From Thiomicrorhabdus immobilis (GTDB taxonomy: Bacteria > Pseudomonadota > Gammaproteobacteria > Thiomicrospirales > Thiomicrospiraceae), in the NCBI RefSeq assembly GCF_021654855.1, contig NZ_AP024202.1, positions 1,860,001 through 1,924,000 on the forward strand: DNA of 64,000 bases, read 5' to 3'. The first letter of the stretch is position 1; each line of letters starts with the position of its first letter. Both the position numbers and the translations under genes were made by a program. Shown in pieces: positions 44,435 to 57,369 of the stretch. The notes below the pieces were generated by a model that saw only the letters and a program-made list of their open reading frames with translations, ran no database searches and was not told where the DNA came from.

Positions 44435-45992
44435 CTTTCACCCTCAACGTAACAGTAAATGGCAATGCTTGAACGTCTTTCATTTCAGAATTGATTGCTA
44501 AAGACTGGCTTAATTTTCGATTTAATGGTTCTTTTTGCAGTTCCACCATTTCTATGCCAGGGATGGTTTTCAACTCTGCAACAAACTCATCCACCCATTT
44601 AACCGGATTATGGTATGTTTCATAAAAAGGAAAAACCCAAGCTTTGATATCAATCTGATTTCGACGACTATCAAATCGATCTAAAGTCTTCCAATCAATT
44701 GTAGAAAGCTGGATATTCGAATGATTTGCAAACACCTCACTCAACGCGTTTATATCAAAACTGATTAAACGATTTACTTTCAGCTTCAATATCGATTCTG
44801 AGAACTCTACCGAGGCTTTGATTTTCTGGGCATCGTCTTGGAGTTTTACCATCTCTTGGAGACGACTTTTTTCCGCTTGATGTTCAGCAATCTTTTGCTC
44901 TAACATCGCTTGTTTTTGCCAGCTTAGCAAGGTATCTATACCTGTAATCAATACATAATATAAACCGATGAGGAACACCAAAATATTAATCGATGTGAAT
45001 ACCCTACTGCCATTGAGTAATAAATTTATTTTCTTAACATAAGGTGTGTGGTAAAAGCCGCTTGGTCGATCAGTGAAAATAAAATCGACCACCGATTGCA
45101 TCGAATAACAAGGGGAATGGCTTTGGCCACAATTGATGCCGTCCGGCATAATTTGTCTAAAACTGGCAGCTCCGACAAAGTAATCGTTCTCATCCCAGTT
45201 TTCGTGAATCAAACCCTCTTCTCTACATTTACCCAAAACCGAGTCGAGAATGGTTTGTTCTGCATCTAAAAAGACATAACCGATAGGATGTTCGTAAGGA
45301 ATGATTCTCTGGTTATAAACATAAGTTATCGCCATTTTAGTTTCATCTACCAACGCTTGGATGGCAGAATCCATGTCATCAAAATCTTTATCCAGCTCCA
45401 CCAAACGGCTTAATCTAAGTTCGCCATCATAAAAGAACGTTTGTCTGAAAATATTCTCTGATTGATGGGTAACCAATAAAAAAGCTTTTTTAAGGTCTTG
45501 TCGAGTCAGCTTCAGGTAAGGACGAACTTTTTTTGCAAAGAACTGTTCTAAGAGAAACGCCTTAGAGTGGATATTCTTAATCACCACTTGAGCTTCTTCA
45601 AGATTGCTTAAGAAGCTCTTTAACTTGAATGAATCTGTGACGGTTGCGGAAAGAATAAGCTCCTCTTTACGGCCATCTTCACTGGTTCTGGTATTATTTG
45701 TCCAATGGACTTCAGACAAAGCAACCGTATCCACATTAATTCGTTGCTTACGACGTTCTGCAATCGCACCCTTTTCCCAAGGATGGACTTTAGGTGCCCA
45801 TTCAAAATATAGATCTTCATCGACTAAATCTAGAACAATTTCTGCTTCAACATTTTCGGGTAGAGCGCTGAGATATTCATCAATAAGTGCAACATCGGTC
45901 CACTCAAAATGTTGAGCCGCCCCTTTTGTTATTGAAACGTCATTGTTATATGCTGTAACACCATTATCTGTAATATAAAAAACATATCTCAT
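44418..45992 (-). CDS. mshI: MshI-like protein: PilM-like domain joined to PilN-like domain
   Basis: 524 aa. The first ~310 residues look like a PilM-type actin-fold cytoplasmic domain. A membrane segment (VFTSINILVFLIGLYYVLI, ~335-352) follows, then a coiled coil (AMLEQKIAEHQAEKSRLQEM) and a PilN-type periplasmic part ending in TVTLRVKDVEPK. In Pseudomonas pili these are two proteins, PilM and PilN; MshI-type proteins join them. It starts 2 bp after mshG. Assignment by layout and position; sequence similarity is low. Confidence 0.7.
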   Translation of the reverse strand: MRYVFYITDNGVTAYNNDVSITKGAAQHFEWTDVALIDEYLSALPENVEAEIVLDLVDEDLYFEWAPKVHPWEKGAIAERRKQRINVDTVALSEVHWTNNTRTSEDGRKEELILSATVTDSFKLKSFLSNLEEAQVVIKNIHSKAFLLEQFFAKKVRPYLKLTRQDLKKAFLLVTHQSENIFRQTFFYDGELRLSRLVELDKDFDDMDSAIQALVDETKMAITYVYNQRIIPYEHPIGYVFLDAEQTILDSVLGKCREEGLIHENWDENDYFVGAASFRQIMPDGINCGQSHSPCYSMQSVVDFIFTDRPSGFYHTPYVKKINLLLNGSRVFTSINILVFLIGLYYVLITGIDTLLSWQKQAMLEQKIAEHQAEKSRLQEMVKLQDDAQKIKASVEFSESILKLKVNRLISFDINALSEVFANHSNIQLSTIDWKTLDRFDSRRNQIDIKAWVFPFYETYHNPVKWVDEFVAELKTIPGIEMVELQKEPLNRKLSQSLAINSEMKDVQALPFTVTLRVKDVEPK

Positions 45993-45994
45993 TT

Positions 45995-47197
45995 TTACTG
46001 TACCTGTGCAATAGTGTCATAAATCGGTCCTAGAACCGCAATCATTACCCAACCCACAACAAAGCCCATTACCACTGTTAATATAGGTTCTATGGTCGGC
46101 TCTATCTTTTCAATCATCTCTTTGGCTTCACGGTCATAAAAGTAACTGACATTTTTTAAAGCGGTGTCCATACCACCACTTAATTCACCGACTTTAATCA
46201 TACGAACAGCCATTGACGGAAAGACTGAAGCTTCATCAAAAGACTCATATATAGGCTTCCCCTCTTCAATCATTCTAACGGCCTGGTTGATATTGCCTTC
46301 TAAATATTTATTACCCGCAATGACACTCGACATTCTCAGCGCCTCAGGAAAGCTAACCCCTGCTCCATACATAACCGCTAACGAGTTAGCGATACGTGCC
46401 AGCTTTAACTTATACAATACAGGACCGACAATCCAAAGGTGCAATGTCATTTCATCTGTTTTAGTTTTAAATTCATCAGATTGTTTACGCCACCATTTCA
46501 ATAAGAAGATCAGTATCATTGGAACAACAAAGATTTCTACGATATAGTTTTGGATAAAACCCGAAGTCGCAATCAACGCTATGGTTGCGAAGCCAAGCTC
46601 ACCACCCATTGAGGTAATAAACCCAAGCAATTCTGGCACAACAAAAAGCATCATCAGAATCACAACAGCAATGACCACCGTGGCCACAATCGCCGGATAG
46701 ATCATGACCTTTTTAGCCTTAGAAACCAGTTCATCCTCCCATTTAAGCATATTTGCCAAATCCAAAAGAATATCTTCTAGTTGCCCGGTCTTTTCGCCAA
46801 CAGAGACTAATGAAACATATACTTCACCGAACTCTTTTTCAAACTGTTTTAATGCTTCGGAAAAAGTCGCACCACCTTCCATCGACTCATAAATATTCGC
46901 CAACATCTCTTTAACGGCATCACTTTCAAAATGGTCTTTTAAATCATTGATGATTTCTAAAAGCGGTACACCTGCACGTAACAGCTGCTCAAGCTGGATA
47001 GTCATGCCTATGATGTCTTTACGGGTTACTTTAGCTTTACCGAGAAGGGAAAATGAACTTGACTGTTTTTTATATGAAAGCAAATCAATATTCGATTTGA
47101 TGAGCTTTTGCTCAAGTTCCTGTTCATTGGTAGCAGGCAGAACTCCATTAACACGCTTTCCATACTTGTTAATTCCTGTGTAATGATAGTTTTCCAT
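45995..47197 (-). CDS. mshG: MSHA inner-membrane platform protein (GspF/PilC family)
   Basis: 400 aa. Two T2SSF domains, each followed by membrane helices: first with QLEQLLRAGVPLLEIINDL and second with MYGAGVSFPEALRMSS; three hydrophobic segments are around 170-195, 220-240 and 370-395. The N-terminal YHYTGINKYGKRVNGVLPATNEQE is the usual GspF opening. It anchors the assembly ATPase MshE, encoded just upstream. Confidence 0.9.
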   Translation of the reverse strand: MENYHYTGINKYGKRVNGVLPATNEQELEQKLIKSNIDLLSYKKQSSSFSLLGKAKVTRKDIIGMTIQLEQLLRAGVPLLEIINDLKDHFESDAVKEMLANIYESMEGGATFSEALKQFEKEFGEVYVSLVSVGEKTGQLEDILLDLANMLKWEDELVSKAKKVMIYPAIVATVVIAVVILMMLFVVPELLGFITSMGGELGFATIALIATSGFIQNYIVEIFVVPMILIFLLKWWRKQSDEFKTKTDEMTLHLWIVGPVLYKLKLARIANSLAVMYGAGVSFPEALRMSSVIAGNKYLEGNINQAVRMIEEGKPIYESFDEASVFPSMAVRMIKVGELSGGMDTALKNVSYFYDREAKEMIEKIEPTIEPILTVVMGFVVGWVMIAVLGPIYDTIAQVQ

Positions 47198-47209
47198 TTA
47201 TAACCTCAC

Positions 47210-48895
47210 CTATAAAAGCTCTGTTAAGTTTACAACACGGCTTATTTCTTCTAATGTGGTTTCCCCCTGTTTGACCCAACGAATTCCACTCTGAGCCATG
47301 GTTGAAAAACCATTTTCAATCGCTTTTTCCAATAAGGCATGTTGTGAGGCACCCTCCAATAACAACTCATCCATATCAGAAGTAAACCTTAATGTTTCAA
47401 GAACGGCTAAACGACCTTTATAACCCACACCGTTACATTTATCACAGCCTTTTGCTTTAAAAAGTGTGTAATTATCGCCATCGGAAATCGATAATAATTT
47501 TCTTTCGAAATCCTCTGGCTCGTAGTGTTCTTTACAATATTTGCACAATTTACGGGCTAAACGTTGTGCAACGATACCAATCATGTTACCGGCCATAATT
47601 GAACGGGAAACGCCAATATCTAACAGCCGCGGTATAGCTCCAATCGCAGAATTTGTGTGTAAAGTGGCAAATACTTGGTGACCAGTCATTGCAGCACGAA
47701 TTGCCATTTCAGCAGTTTCAGCATCACGAATCTCACCAATCAATATAATATCTGGATCTTGTCGTAACAAAGCGCGGATACCTGCCGCGAAAGTCATCCC
47801 GATTTCCTCGTTTACCGGCGTTTGACGAATCAATGACATTGGATATTCGACAGGGTCCTCTAATGTCATGATATTAACACCTACATCATTTAATTCATTT
47901 AAAATGGAATAAAGTGTAGTCGTTTTACCTGAACCTGTCGGGCCTGTTACCAACAGAATACCTGTAGGCCTTCCCATCATAATCTTCAAGTCATCGTAAG
48001 AATCTTTATCAAGTCCCAAGTCGTCTAATGGAACAATCCCCTTTTCACGATCAAGAATACGTAATACAAAGTTCTCACCATGTGAACCTGGTAAGGATGA
48101 AACACGAAAATCAATTCTTCGACCCTGCACAATCAAGGTCATTCGCCCATCCTGAGGTATGCGCTGCTCAGTTAAATCCAATTCAGACATAACTTTCAAA
48201 CGCACCACCAAACCAGACCAAAACATCTTATGCAAAAGACGAATTTGCTGCAGCACTCCATCGATGCGATAACGGATACGAATATACTCTTCTTCGGGTT
48301 CAAAATGGATATCTGATGCATTACGCTTTACCGCATCCGTCAATAAGTTATCGACAAGACGAACCATGGGTTGCGAGTATTCATTACTTGAAGAGATTGA
48401 GTTTAAATCCGCTTTTCCGGTTTCTAACTCTCTTAAGATTCCTTCAATTGATAACTCATATCCATAGTAGTTATCGATTCCATTTTGAATCTCACCTTCA
48501 ACAACTAAAACGGGTTGTACTTGAATTTGTGGATTTTGAAGATGTCTTCTTAATTTATCTAAAACAAGTATGTCCCCTGGATTAGACATAGCCACTTTGA
48601 GGACATTATCCGTCAAGCTGATGGGCATCAACTGATAATTATGAGCAAAGGTTTCAGACACTAACGACAAGGCTTTAGGGTCAGGAACCACACCCTTAAG
48701 ACTCATAGAGCTATAGCCAACATAACTCCCGACGGCTTCGCGAACCACTTCAACATCCACAAATCCCATGGATACTAAAATCTCGCCAAGCTTATGACCT
48801 GATCGTTTGTGTTCAGTTAAGGCAATCGTTAACTGATCTGTTGAAATATAGCCTTCTTGTACTAAACGCTCTCCAAGAAGCATTGGAGTCTGCAT
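47210..48895 (-). CDS. mshE: MSHA assembly ATPase (GspE/PilB family)
   Basis: 561 aa. N-terminal MshEN domain with two repeats (LLGERLVQEGYISTDQL and KLGEILVSMGFVDVEVV), then the ATPase: Walker A GPTGSGKTTTLYS, Asp box LEDPVEYPM, Walker B DIILIGEIRDAETAE, His box GHQVFATLHTN. A tetracysteine zinc site (CKYC, CDKC) is near the C-terminus. In Vibrio MshE the MshEN domain binds c-di-GMP through Arg-containing motifs. Here the first motif begins LLG where the consensus is RLG, so binding may be altered. Start directly follows the mshN stop. Confidence 0.92.
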   Translation of the reverse strand: MQTPMLLGERLVQEGYISTDQLTIALTEHKRSGHKLGEILVSMGFVDVEVVREAVGSYVGYSSMSLKGVVPDPKALSLVSETFAHNYQLMPISLTDNVLKVAMSNPGDILVLDKLRRHLQNPQIQVQPVLVVEGEIQNGIDNYYGYELSIEGILRELETGKADLNSISSSNEYSQPMVRLVDNLLTDAVKRNASDIHFEPEEEYIRIRYRIDGVLQQIRLLHKMFWSGLVVRLKVMSELDLTEQRIPQDGRMTLIVQGRRIDFRVSSLPGSHGENFVLRILDREKGIVPLDDLGLDKDSYDDLKIMMGRPTGILLVTGPTGSGKTTTLYSILNELNDVGVNIMTLEDPVEYPMSLIRQTPVNEEIGMTFAAGIRALLRQDPDIILIGEIRDAETAEMAIRAAMTGHQVFATLHTNSAIGAIPRLLDIGVSRSIMAGNMIGIVAQRLARKLCKYCKEHYEPEDFERKLLSISDGDNYTLFKAKGCDKCNGVGYKGRLAVLETLRFTSDMDELLLEGASQHALLEKAIENGFSTMAQSGIRWVKQGETTLEEISRVVNLTELL

Positions 48896-50827
48896 TTATT
48901 TACCCTTAATAATGAATTGACGAATCGAAATCAGTCTATCCTTAACTTGATTCGGGTCGAAACTAACAGGCTTTTGTTCAGAGTAACCGAGTGCCTGTGT
49001 ATAGTATTGGTCAGCTAATTTATATTGGCCTAAGCGGTCATAACTAACTGCTAGGTTAACCATATAGTCAGGATTGGATGAATCTAAAGCATAGGCATTA
49101 AAGTAACTCTTTTGAGCCTCTAACCAATCCGCCTTTTTAGCGAAGAGATTACCTTTCGTATATTGTAATATTGCAGATTTAGGATACTGTTCCGCCATTG
49201 CGAAAAGTTCCTGCTCCCACTGATGATTAAGAACAACTTTACCTGACAAATTAGCAATCCCTTCATAGGCATATAAATTGTTTGGCTCGTTATCTAAAAC
49301 TTTTTGATAAAAGTTGATTGCTGAATAGAATTTATCTTCAGTAATAGCTACTCCCGCTGAACCTAACAATGCATTGATGTTATTAGGTTCTTTTGCAAGA
49401 ACATCATTGAACAATATTTTAGCCTGACTATAATCCCTATTGTCATACGCCTGGTAAGCTTCAGACATAGTCGAGTTTGTAGTTTGAATGATAACCTTTG
49501 GCTTATCCGTAGGTTTTCTATATGGCTTAACCGTTTTAGACGGTGAAGAAACCCTTGAGTTCTTTGGTTCTGTAACTGGCGTAGGCTTCTTACTCGTTGA
49601 TGGGCTGTTTTTCGAATTGGAAGCATTGAGGTTATTCTTCAATTGCGATTCAGTTTGAGTGACCTCTCTCTGTTCAGTATCGCTAAGATTATTTAGAACT
49701 TGCTGATCCTCTTCAGCGGCAATCATTGCTGCTTTTTGTGACGGAGTGTCAGTTGAATCGTTACTCGCCAATAACACATCATCAGCAACATTTGTTGTAG
49801 ACGCATCTTTGCTAGATGATTCAATGTTACCCTCTTTTGATTCCGCTTTAGAATTAAAAGCATCTGATTTTTTCTGTTCAGCAAACTCCATTTTTACAAG
49901 ATTGTATTTATTCATACTTGCATCTAACGCTTTGTTTTGCTGTTGATAGTAGAACATTCCATACGCACCTATTCCTACAAAAAGGAATACGACAGTTAAA
50001 CTAACAATGGTTCTCGCTGATGCCTTAGAGCTTTTTACAATTTTTGGTTTAGTTTCTTCCTTACTCATCAAAACAGGATTGCTGGATAATGCCGTATTGG
50101 CTGAATCGTCGGAATTAGAAGTTTCATCTGCAGATGCATAACCAGGCAAATCATCCATACTCCACACAAAGTTTTGCTTGCTATCACTTGAATCAGTAGA
50201 AGATGTTGAAGTATTGTTTGAGGTGGATGCTGAGCCAGCAGAGCCATTTTCTGAAGTGTGGCTATCAACGATATTTAAGCCTTGATTGTTAGCTTCGCCC
50301 AAACGAACATTCCCTACAGGCATTGTTTCATCAATATCTAAAGAGTTAATTAGGGAATCAAGATCATTATCTGCTTCATTAGACGGCTCAGTTTTTAGAG
50401 CTTCGTCAGGAGAAACTTTTAACTTCAGACCACTATCTCGTAGAGTTAAATCTTCAGTTAAATCAAGTTCTTTTAAATTTTCTGAGGGTAGGTTCTCGGA
50501 AGGTTCAACATCATCTGCTGACGAGTCGAGAATTGAATCTAGACTTGGATTACTGCTCTCTGAAACCTTTTCTGGATTCTCACTAGACTCTAAAGGTTTG
50601 AGGCTAAACAAAGCCTTATCTTCGTTAATAGTGCCTTGAGCGGTTGCAGATTCGATATGTTCACCATTCGAATCAATTGATATAGCCATTTCTTCAGCCT
50701 GAGAAGATAAATCAGTCTCATGCTTATTAGAATCCTCACCCTGCAAAATAGAATTATCAACAGCTAAATTTTGTGAATTCTTTTTTTCATCTGCGGCTTT
50801 CTTTAAAGCTTCAAGCAATACACTCAT
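48896..50827 (-). CDS. mshN: MshN-like TPR protein
   Basis: 643 aa, longer than Vibrio MshN. N-terminal MSVLLEALKKAADEKKN is the family opening. A Ser/Asp/Asn-rich linker of ~240 residues follows, then one membrane segment (ARTIVSLTVVFLFVGIGAYGMF, ~270-291), another low-complexity linker and about four TPR repeats from residue ~450 (YQAYDNRDYSQAKILFNDVL and following). It probably bridges the periplasm to help secretin assembly. The low-complexity linkers make length comparisons weak. Confidence 0.8.
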   Translation of the reverse strand: MSVLLEALKKAADEKKNSQNLAVDNSILQGEDSNKHETDLSSQAEEMAISIDSNGEHIESATAQGTINEDKALFSLKPLESSENPEKVSESSNPSLDSILDSSADDVEPSENLPSENLKELDLTEDLTLRDSGLKLKVSPDEALKTEPSNEADNDLDSLINSLDIDETMPVGNVRLGEANNQGLNIVDSHTSENGSAGSASTSNNTSTSSTDSSDSKQNFVWSMDDLPGYASADETSNSDDSANTALSSNPVLMSKEETKPKIVKSSKASARTIVSLTVVFLFVGIGAYGMFYYQQQNKALDASMNKYNLVKMEFAEQKKSDAFNSKAESKEGNIESSSKDASTTNVADDVLLASNDSTDTPSQKAAMIAAEEDQQVLNNLSDTEQREVTQTESQLKNNLNASNSKNSPSTSKKPTPVTEPKNSRVSSPSKTVKPYRKPTDKPKVIIQTTNSTMSEAYQAYDNRDYSQAKILFNDVLAKEPNNINALLGSAGVAITEDKFYSAINFYQKVLDNEPNNLYAYEGIANLSGKVVLNHQWEQELFAMAEQYPKSAILQYTKGNLFAKKADWLEAQKSYFNAYALDSSNPDYMVNLAVSYDRLGQYKLADQYYTQALGYSEQKPVSFDPNQVKDRLISIRQFIIKGK

Positions 50828-50842
50828 AACAACATCACTTTG

Positions 50843-52576
50843 TTAATATTTATCAGTTTGAAGAAAACGACTAACGGAATTCAAATCACCATTATCGACA
50901 TCAGGGTTTTTCACGATTACAGGGCGAATAAAAATCACAAGCTCACTTTTCTGAGTCGAATCATCCCTTGTAGAAAACAAATCGCCAACTACAGGAACAT
51001 CACTTACCCACGGTAATCCTGTGCGGGTATTAGAGTTATTATCTTCAATCAACCCACCAATGATTGCAGTCTGACGGTCTTTTAGCCTTAACACAGAAGA
51101 CATTTCTTTTTCTTGAATGATTGGAATTGAACTGACAACACCCTGTTTTGCCAAATCAGGGTTAGGATCGTTCACTTCACCAATTTTTCTAGAAATTGTT
51201 GGTCTAACATTTAATGTAACATCTCCATTCTCACTAACAAACGGAGTCACACTCATTGTAAAACCAACCGGCACCGTATTAATCTCTGTTTCATAAGTGG
51301 TTGTCGACAACGCCCCTGCAGTTGTAGCAGGAGTAACCGTGACATCTACAGAAAAATAAACGAGATTGTTAACGACTTTTAACAGAGCAGTTTGGTTATT
51401 AATTGCCATAATTTTTGGGCTAGACAAAACTTTTGAATCTCCAAACTGCTTTAGTAATTTTAAATTAGCTAATATATTCCAGTCACCACTCATCGCACCG
51501 TTGATAAGACTTCCTGCATTGTCGACAGTGGCGACGGAGAAACCATCAGTTGGCCCAGAGAAAGGAGAACTTATTCTTAAACCGCCATCATTACCGAAAG
51601 CTCTATCACCAAATAATGACCAATCTATACCGGCTTGGTAATCATCATTAAGAAGAACTTCAACGACAGTAGCTTCAATCAAGACCTGCCTTTCAGCACG
51701 CTGAGTAACCTCATCGATATATTCTTTAATTGACTTATGTTTTAGTGAAGTCGTGTAAACCGAAATAACACCTGCTTCCGGATTGACGACAGTATTTTGT
51801 GAAATACTAGATAATGCTGGCGATGAAGGAGATGGAGTATTCGTCATTTGACCATTATTAGCCGGGTTGGCCAAAATGACTCTACTTGCATTAGGATCCA
51901 GCTGCGCAAGTAACTGCACATTTTTTTCCAACTTATCCCAAAAGTTATGAACAGATTCAACAGAGACTTTAGTAGAACTAGCTTTAGCAGAACCAGCTCG
52001 ACTAGCCGTTGTGGAAGAAGATACACTCATTTTCATATCAATAGAGTCATTACTTTTCTTAACGATATTGACATAATCAACTTTATAATTTCTCCACTCC
52101 GGGAAATCTGGCTTAATTGCAATAGTATTGTTGTTTAACTCATAAATAAATCCAACCTGCTCAGCGATTCTTTCTAAAATTCTATCCAGCGGTTGGTTTA
52201 TAGCATTAATGGTGACATTCCCGGCGATACCTGCATAAATATCCATTTCTTTACCAGAGTCTTTTGCTAGCTTAAACAGCAACTCTGCCACAGGAACATT
52301 GACAGCTGATATAGAATAATTTTCTTCTTTAGCCATACCTCTTAAAGGAGGTAAAGAAGGTATTTGGGTAGTGACAACACCAGGGATAGCTGCGCTAGGA
52401 GATACAACATCTTCAACTTTAGGCTTGGCTTGTATATGTCCACTCGGAGCCAACTTTTCTGAGACAGGAGGCGCTATAGGATCTCTTTTGACAGAAGATT
52501 CCTGACATCCACCTATCGTAAACAATAAAGTAAAGATAATTAAATTCGAACTGAATGTATTGATATTCTTATTCAT
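50843..52576 (-). CDS. mshL: MSHA secretin (PilQ/GspD family lipoprotein)
   Basis: 577 aa. A lipoprotein signal peptide with lipobox IGGC (Cys at ~24) targets it to the outer membrane. An STN domain (VPVAELLFKLAKDSGKEMDI) and a secretin domain (RQVLIEATVVEVLLNDDYQAGIDWSL, SSPKIMAINNQTALLKV, VPVGFTMSVTPFVS and the closing DRQTAIIGGLIED...LPWVSDVPVVGDLF) follow. It forms the outer-membrane pore for the pilus. It overlaps mshM by 8 bp. Confidence 0.92.
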   Translation of the reverse strand: MNKNINTFSSNLIIFTLLFTIGGCQESSVKRDPIAPPVSEKLAPSGHIQAKPKVEDVVSPSAAIPGVVTTQIPSLPPLRGMAKEENYSISAVNVPVAELLFKLAKDSGKEMDIYAGIAGNVTINAINQPLDRILERIAEQVGFIYELNNNTIAIKPDFPEWRNYKVDYVNIVKKSNDSIDMKMSVSSSTTASRAGSAKASSTKVSVESVHNFWDKLEKNVQLLAQLDPNASRVILANPANNGQMTNTPSPSSPALSSISQNTVVNPEAGVISVYTTSLKHKSIKEYIDEVTQRAERQVLIEATVVEVLLNDDYQAGIDWSLFGDRAFGNDGGLRISSPFSGPTDGFSVATVDNAGSLINGAMSGDWNILANLKLLKQFGDSKVLSSPKIMAINNQTALLKVVNNLVYFSVDVTVTPATTAGALSTTTYETEINTVPVGFTMSVTPFVSENGDVTLNVRPTISRKIGEVNDPNPDLAKQGVVSSIPIIQEKEMSSVLRLKDRQTAIIGGLIEDNNSNTRTGLPWVSDVPVVGDLFSTRDDSTQKSELVIFIRPVIVKNPDVDNGDLNSVSRFLQTDKY

Positions 52577-54113
52577 TGATTATTCCAATTTCTTTTAGTT
52601 TTAGATCAGTAGAATGCAAATTCTGTACCAATTGCTTCGTTGTAATAATATAAGGCCCCGACCTTTTGAGTCTTTTGGGTAAGCTCACCAACTCTTGTTG
52701 CAGGCTCTTAAAATTGACGGATGATTTATAAAAGACCTTTAACCTATAAACATCTTTATCTTTATTATAATCAATTAAAATGTAAAGCGACTTAGGATCT
52801 ATTACAGTCTCATCAAAAAACGTCAATATCGTATCAAGACTTCTAATATGCCTTGTTGAAAGCTGGATTACATAACCATCATCAAGGTTCAACAACCAAT
52901 CCCTTGCCTTTGAATGATAACTCAATATTTTAAGTAATGCTTCTTTATCGTTAAGAATCGCACTAGGATTTTCTATACGATAATTAGTTTGTTTTGTTTC
53001 TGATGAGCGATTTCCATTGATTTTATCCCCACCAATTAGTTTAATTTCACCCTTATTAGTATTAGATATATTTAATAATTTCTGAACTACAGCCTGGCTA
53101 TCCTCTTTAGGGAGTTTACCAACAGTAGCTTGTTCTACTATTTTAGAAGTTTGCTTATAACCATTGGATTGTTCTATTAAAACAGTGTTTGCTGGAACTA
53201 AACCAATATCTTTACTAGGAATAAATAAATAAACAACTACTGTAATCAAAACAATAAAAACGACAGACAGTAAAATATAATTTAAGTAATCAGATTCCGC
53301 ATCTCTAGAGTTGAACTCATACCTGGAAATACTTCTTAAATGTTTATCAGTTACAACTTTATCACCAGAACCAAATAAAATCATTAATAACTTATCTGCC
53401 AAAATATTAATATTTCTAGGAAGCCCATCAGTAATTTTTTGTATCTTTTTAGAGATAGGTAAGCCAAATACATCTAAACCTGTATAGCCACACTTACGCA
53501 TACGGTGATTAAGGTATGCCTGAACATCCTCTGAAGATAAAGGAGGAACGTAAATATTATAAGATATACGGCTCTTTAACTGCCTGATCTTCGGGTTTTC
53601 AATAGCAACATCCAGTTCCGGCTGCCCAAACAAAACAATCTGCAATAACTTATGTTTGTCAGTCTCAATATTGCTTAGCAACCTAAGCTCCTCAAGACCA
53701 TCATAAGTCATCGATTGAGCTTCATCTACCAGCATCACAACCTTGCGCCCCATGGAGTGCAACTCAAGCAATTTATGGTTCAAGGCATTGGTCAAAGTGA
53801 ATTTATGATCGGAATTCGAAATTGGTATTTTGAGTTCACTACAAATATACAAAACAATATCCATAGCTGATAGATTGGGAGAATTGATATAGACGACTTC
53901 AAATTGAGAAGGTAATTTACTAGCCAAAAGTCTCAAAAGCATTGTCTTGCCGCTTCCAACCTCACCAGTAACTTTAATGATACCGTCACCTCTCGTTACG
54001 GTGTAAATAAGTGCTTCCAATATTTCTTCACGAGAACCGTTTTTATAGAATAGCTCCAAATCTGGAGTTGTTTTAAACGGAAGAGATTTCAAATCAAAGT
54101 AGCTTTGGTACAT
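52569..54113 (-). CDS. mshM: MshM-like AAA ATPase (ExeA family) with C-terminal SPOR-like domain
   Basis: 514 aa. N-terminal AAA: Walker A GEVGSGKTMLL (~50-60), Walker B VMLVDEAQSMTYDGLEELR, sensor-like ILFGQPEL. A membrane segment lies at ~280-300 (LLSVVFIVLITVVVYLFI). The last ~110 residues (KARDWLLNLDDGYVIQLSTRHI and onward) look like a SPOR-type fold that binds denuded peptidoglycan, as in DamX. ExeA-type proteins open the cell wall for secretin assembly, so a wall-binding end fits. First gene of the pilus operon, on the minus strand after the rRNA terminator. Confidence 0.85.
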   Translation of the reverse strand: MYQSYFDLKSLPFKTTPDLELFYKNGSREEILEALIYTVTRGDGIIKVTGEVGSGKTMLLRLLASKLPSQFEVVYINSPNLSAMDIVLYICSELKIPISNSDHKFTLTNALNHKLLELHSMGRKVVMLVDEAQSMTYDGLEELRLLSNIETDKHKLLQIVLFGQPELDVAIENPKIRQLKSRISYNIYVPPLSSEDVQAYLNHRMRKCGYTGLDVFGLPISKKIQKITDGLPRNINILADKLLMILFGSGDKVVTDKHLRSISRYEFNSRDAESDYLNYILLSVVFIVLITVVVYLFIPSKDIGLVPANTVLIEQSNGYKQTSKIVEQATVGKLPKEDSQAVVQKLLNISNTNKGEIKLIGGDKINGNRSSETKQTNYRIENPSAILNDKEALLKILSYHSKARDWLLNLDDGYVIQLSTRHIRSLDTILTFFDETVIDPKSLYILIDYNKDKDVYRLKVFYKSSVNFKSLQQELVSLPKRLKRSGPYIITTKQLVQNLHSTDLKLKEIGIINE

Positions 54114-54185
54114 TCTAAAATCCGTATAGTTACATATCTCTATATTACTAGATTAATACAGACTGATGCTAAATAAAACCTAAAA

Positions 54186-54222
54186 AAAAACCCGCCAAGT
54201 GCTGAGCACAGGGCGGGTTTTT
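54186..54222 (-). terminator. rRNA operon terminator
   Basis: Stem with strong GC (AACCCGCC ... GGCGGGTT), inner bases partly paired (GTGCTGAGCAC), T run on both strands. It lies 10 bp past the 5S gene on the minus strand and insulates the pilus operon from the rRNA operon. Confidence 0.85.
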
Positions 54223-54231
54223 AGAATATAA

Positions 54232-54347
54232 GCTTGGCAATGACCTACTCTCGCATGGGACCTCCCACACTACCATCGGCGCTAAGACGTTTCACTTCTG
54301 AGTTCGGAATGGGATCAGGTGGTTCCATCTTGCTATTGTCACCAAGC
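54232..54347 (-). rRNA. rrf: 5S ribosomal RNA
   Basis: The 116-nt sequence on the minus strand holds the conserved blocks CCGAACTCAGAAGTGAAAC and GCGCCGATGGTAGTGTGG, and its ends pair (TTGGTGAC with GTCATTGCCAAG). It follows 23S by about 155 bp. Ends are by similarity to E. coli 5S. Confidence 0.93.
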
Positions 54348-54503
54348 AATTTGGTGTTACGGGCTGACGGTAGTCAACCTCGTAAAATTCTTTGGAATAG
54401 ATCTAACTATCAGTATTCGGTATCTATTTGAGTATACTCAAGGTATATCACAACATCGCTTGTCGTTGATTTTCATCATCTTACAAGTCACTTTTGAGTT
54501 GTA

Positions 54504-57369
<2,866 letters not shown>

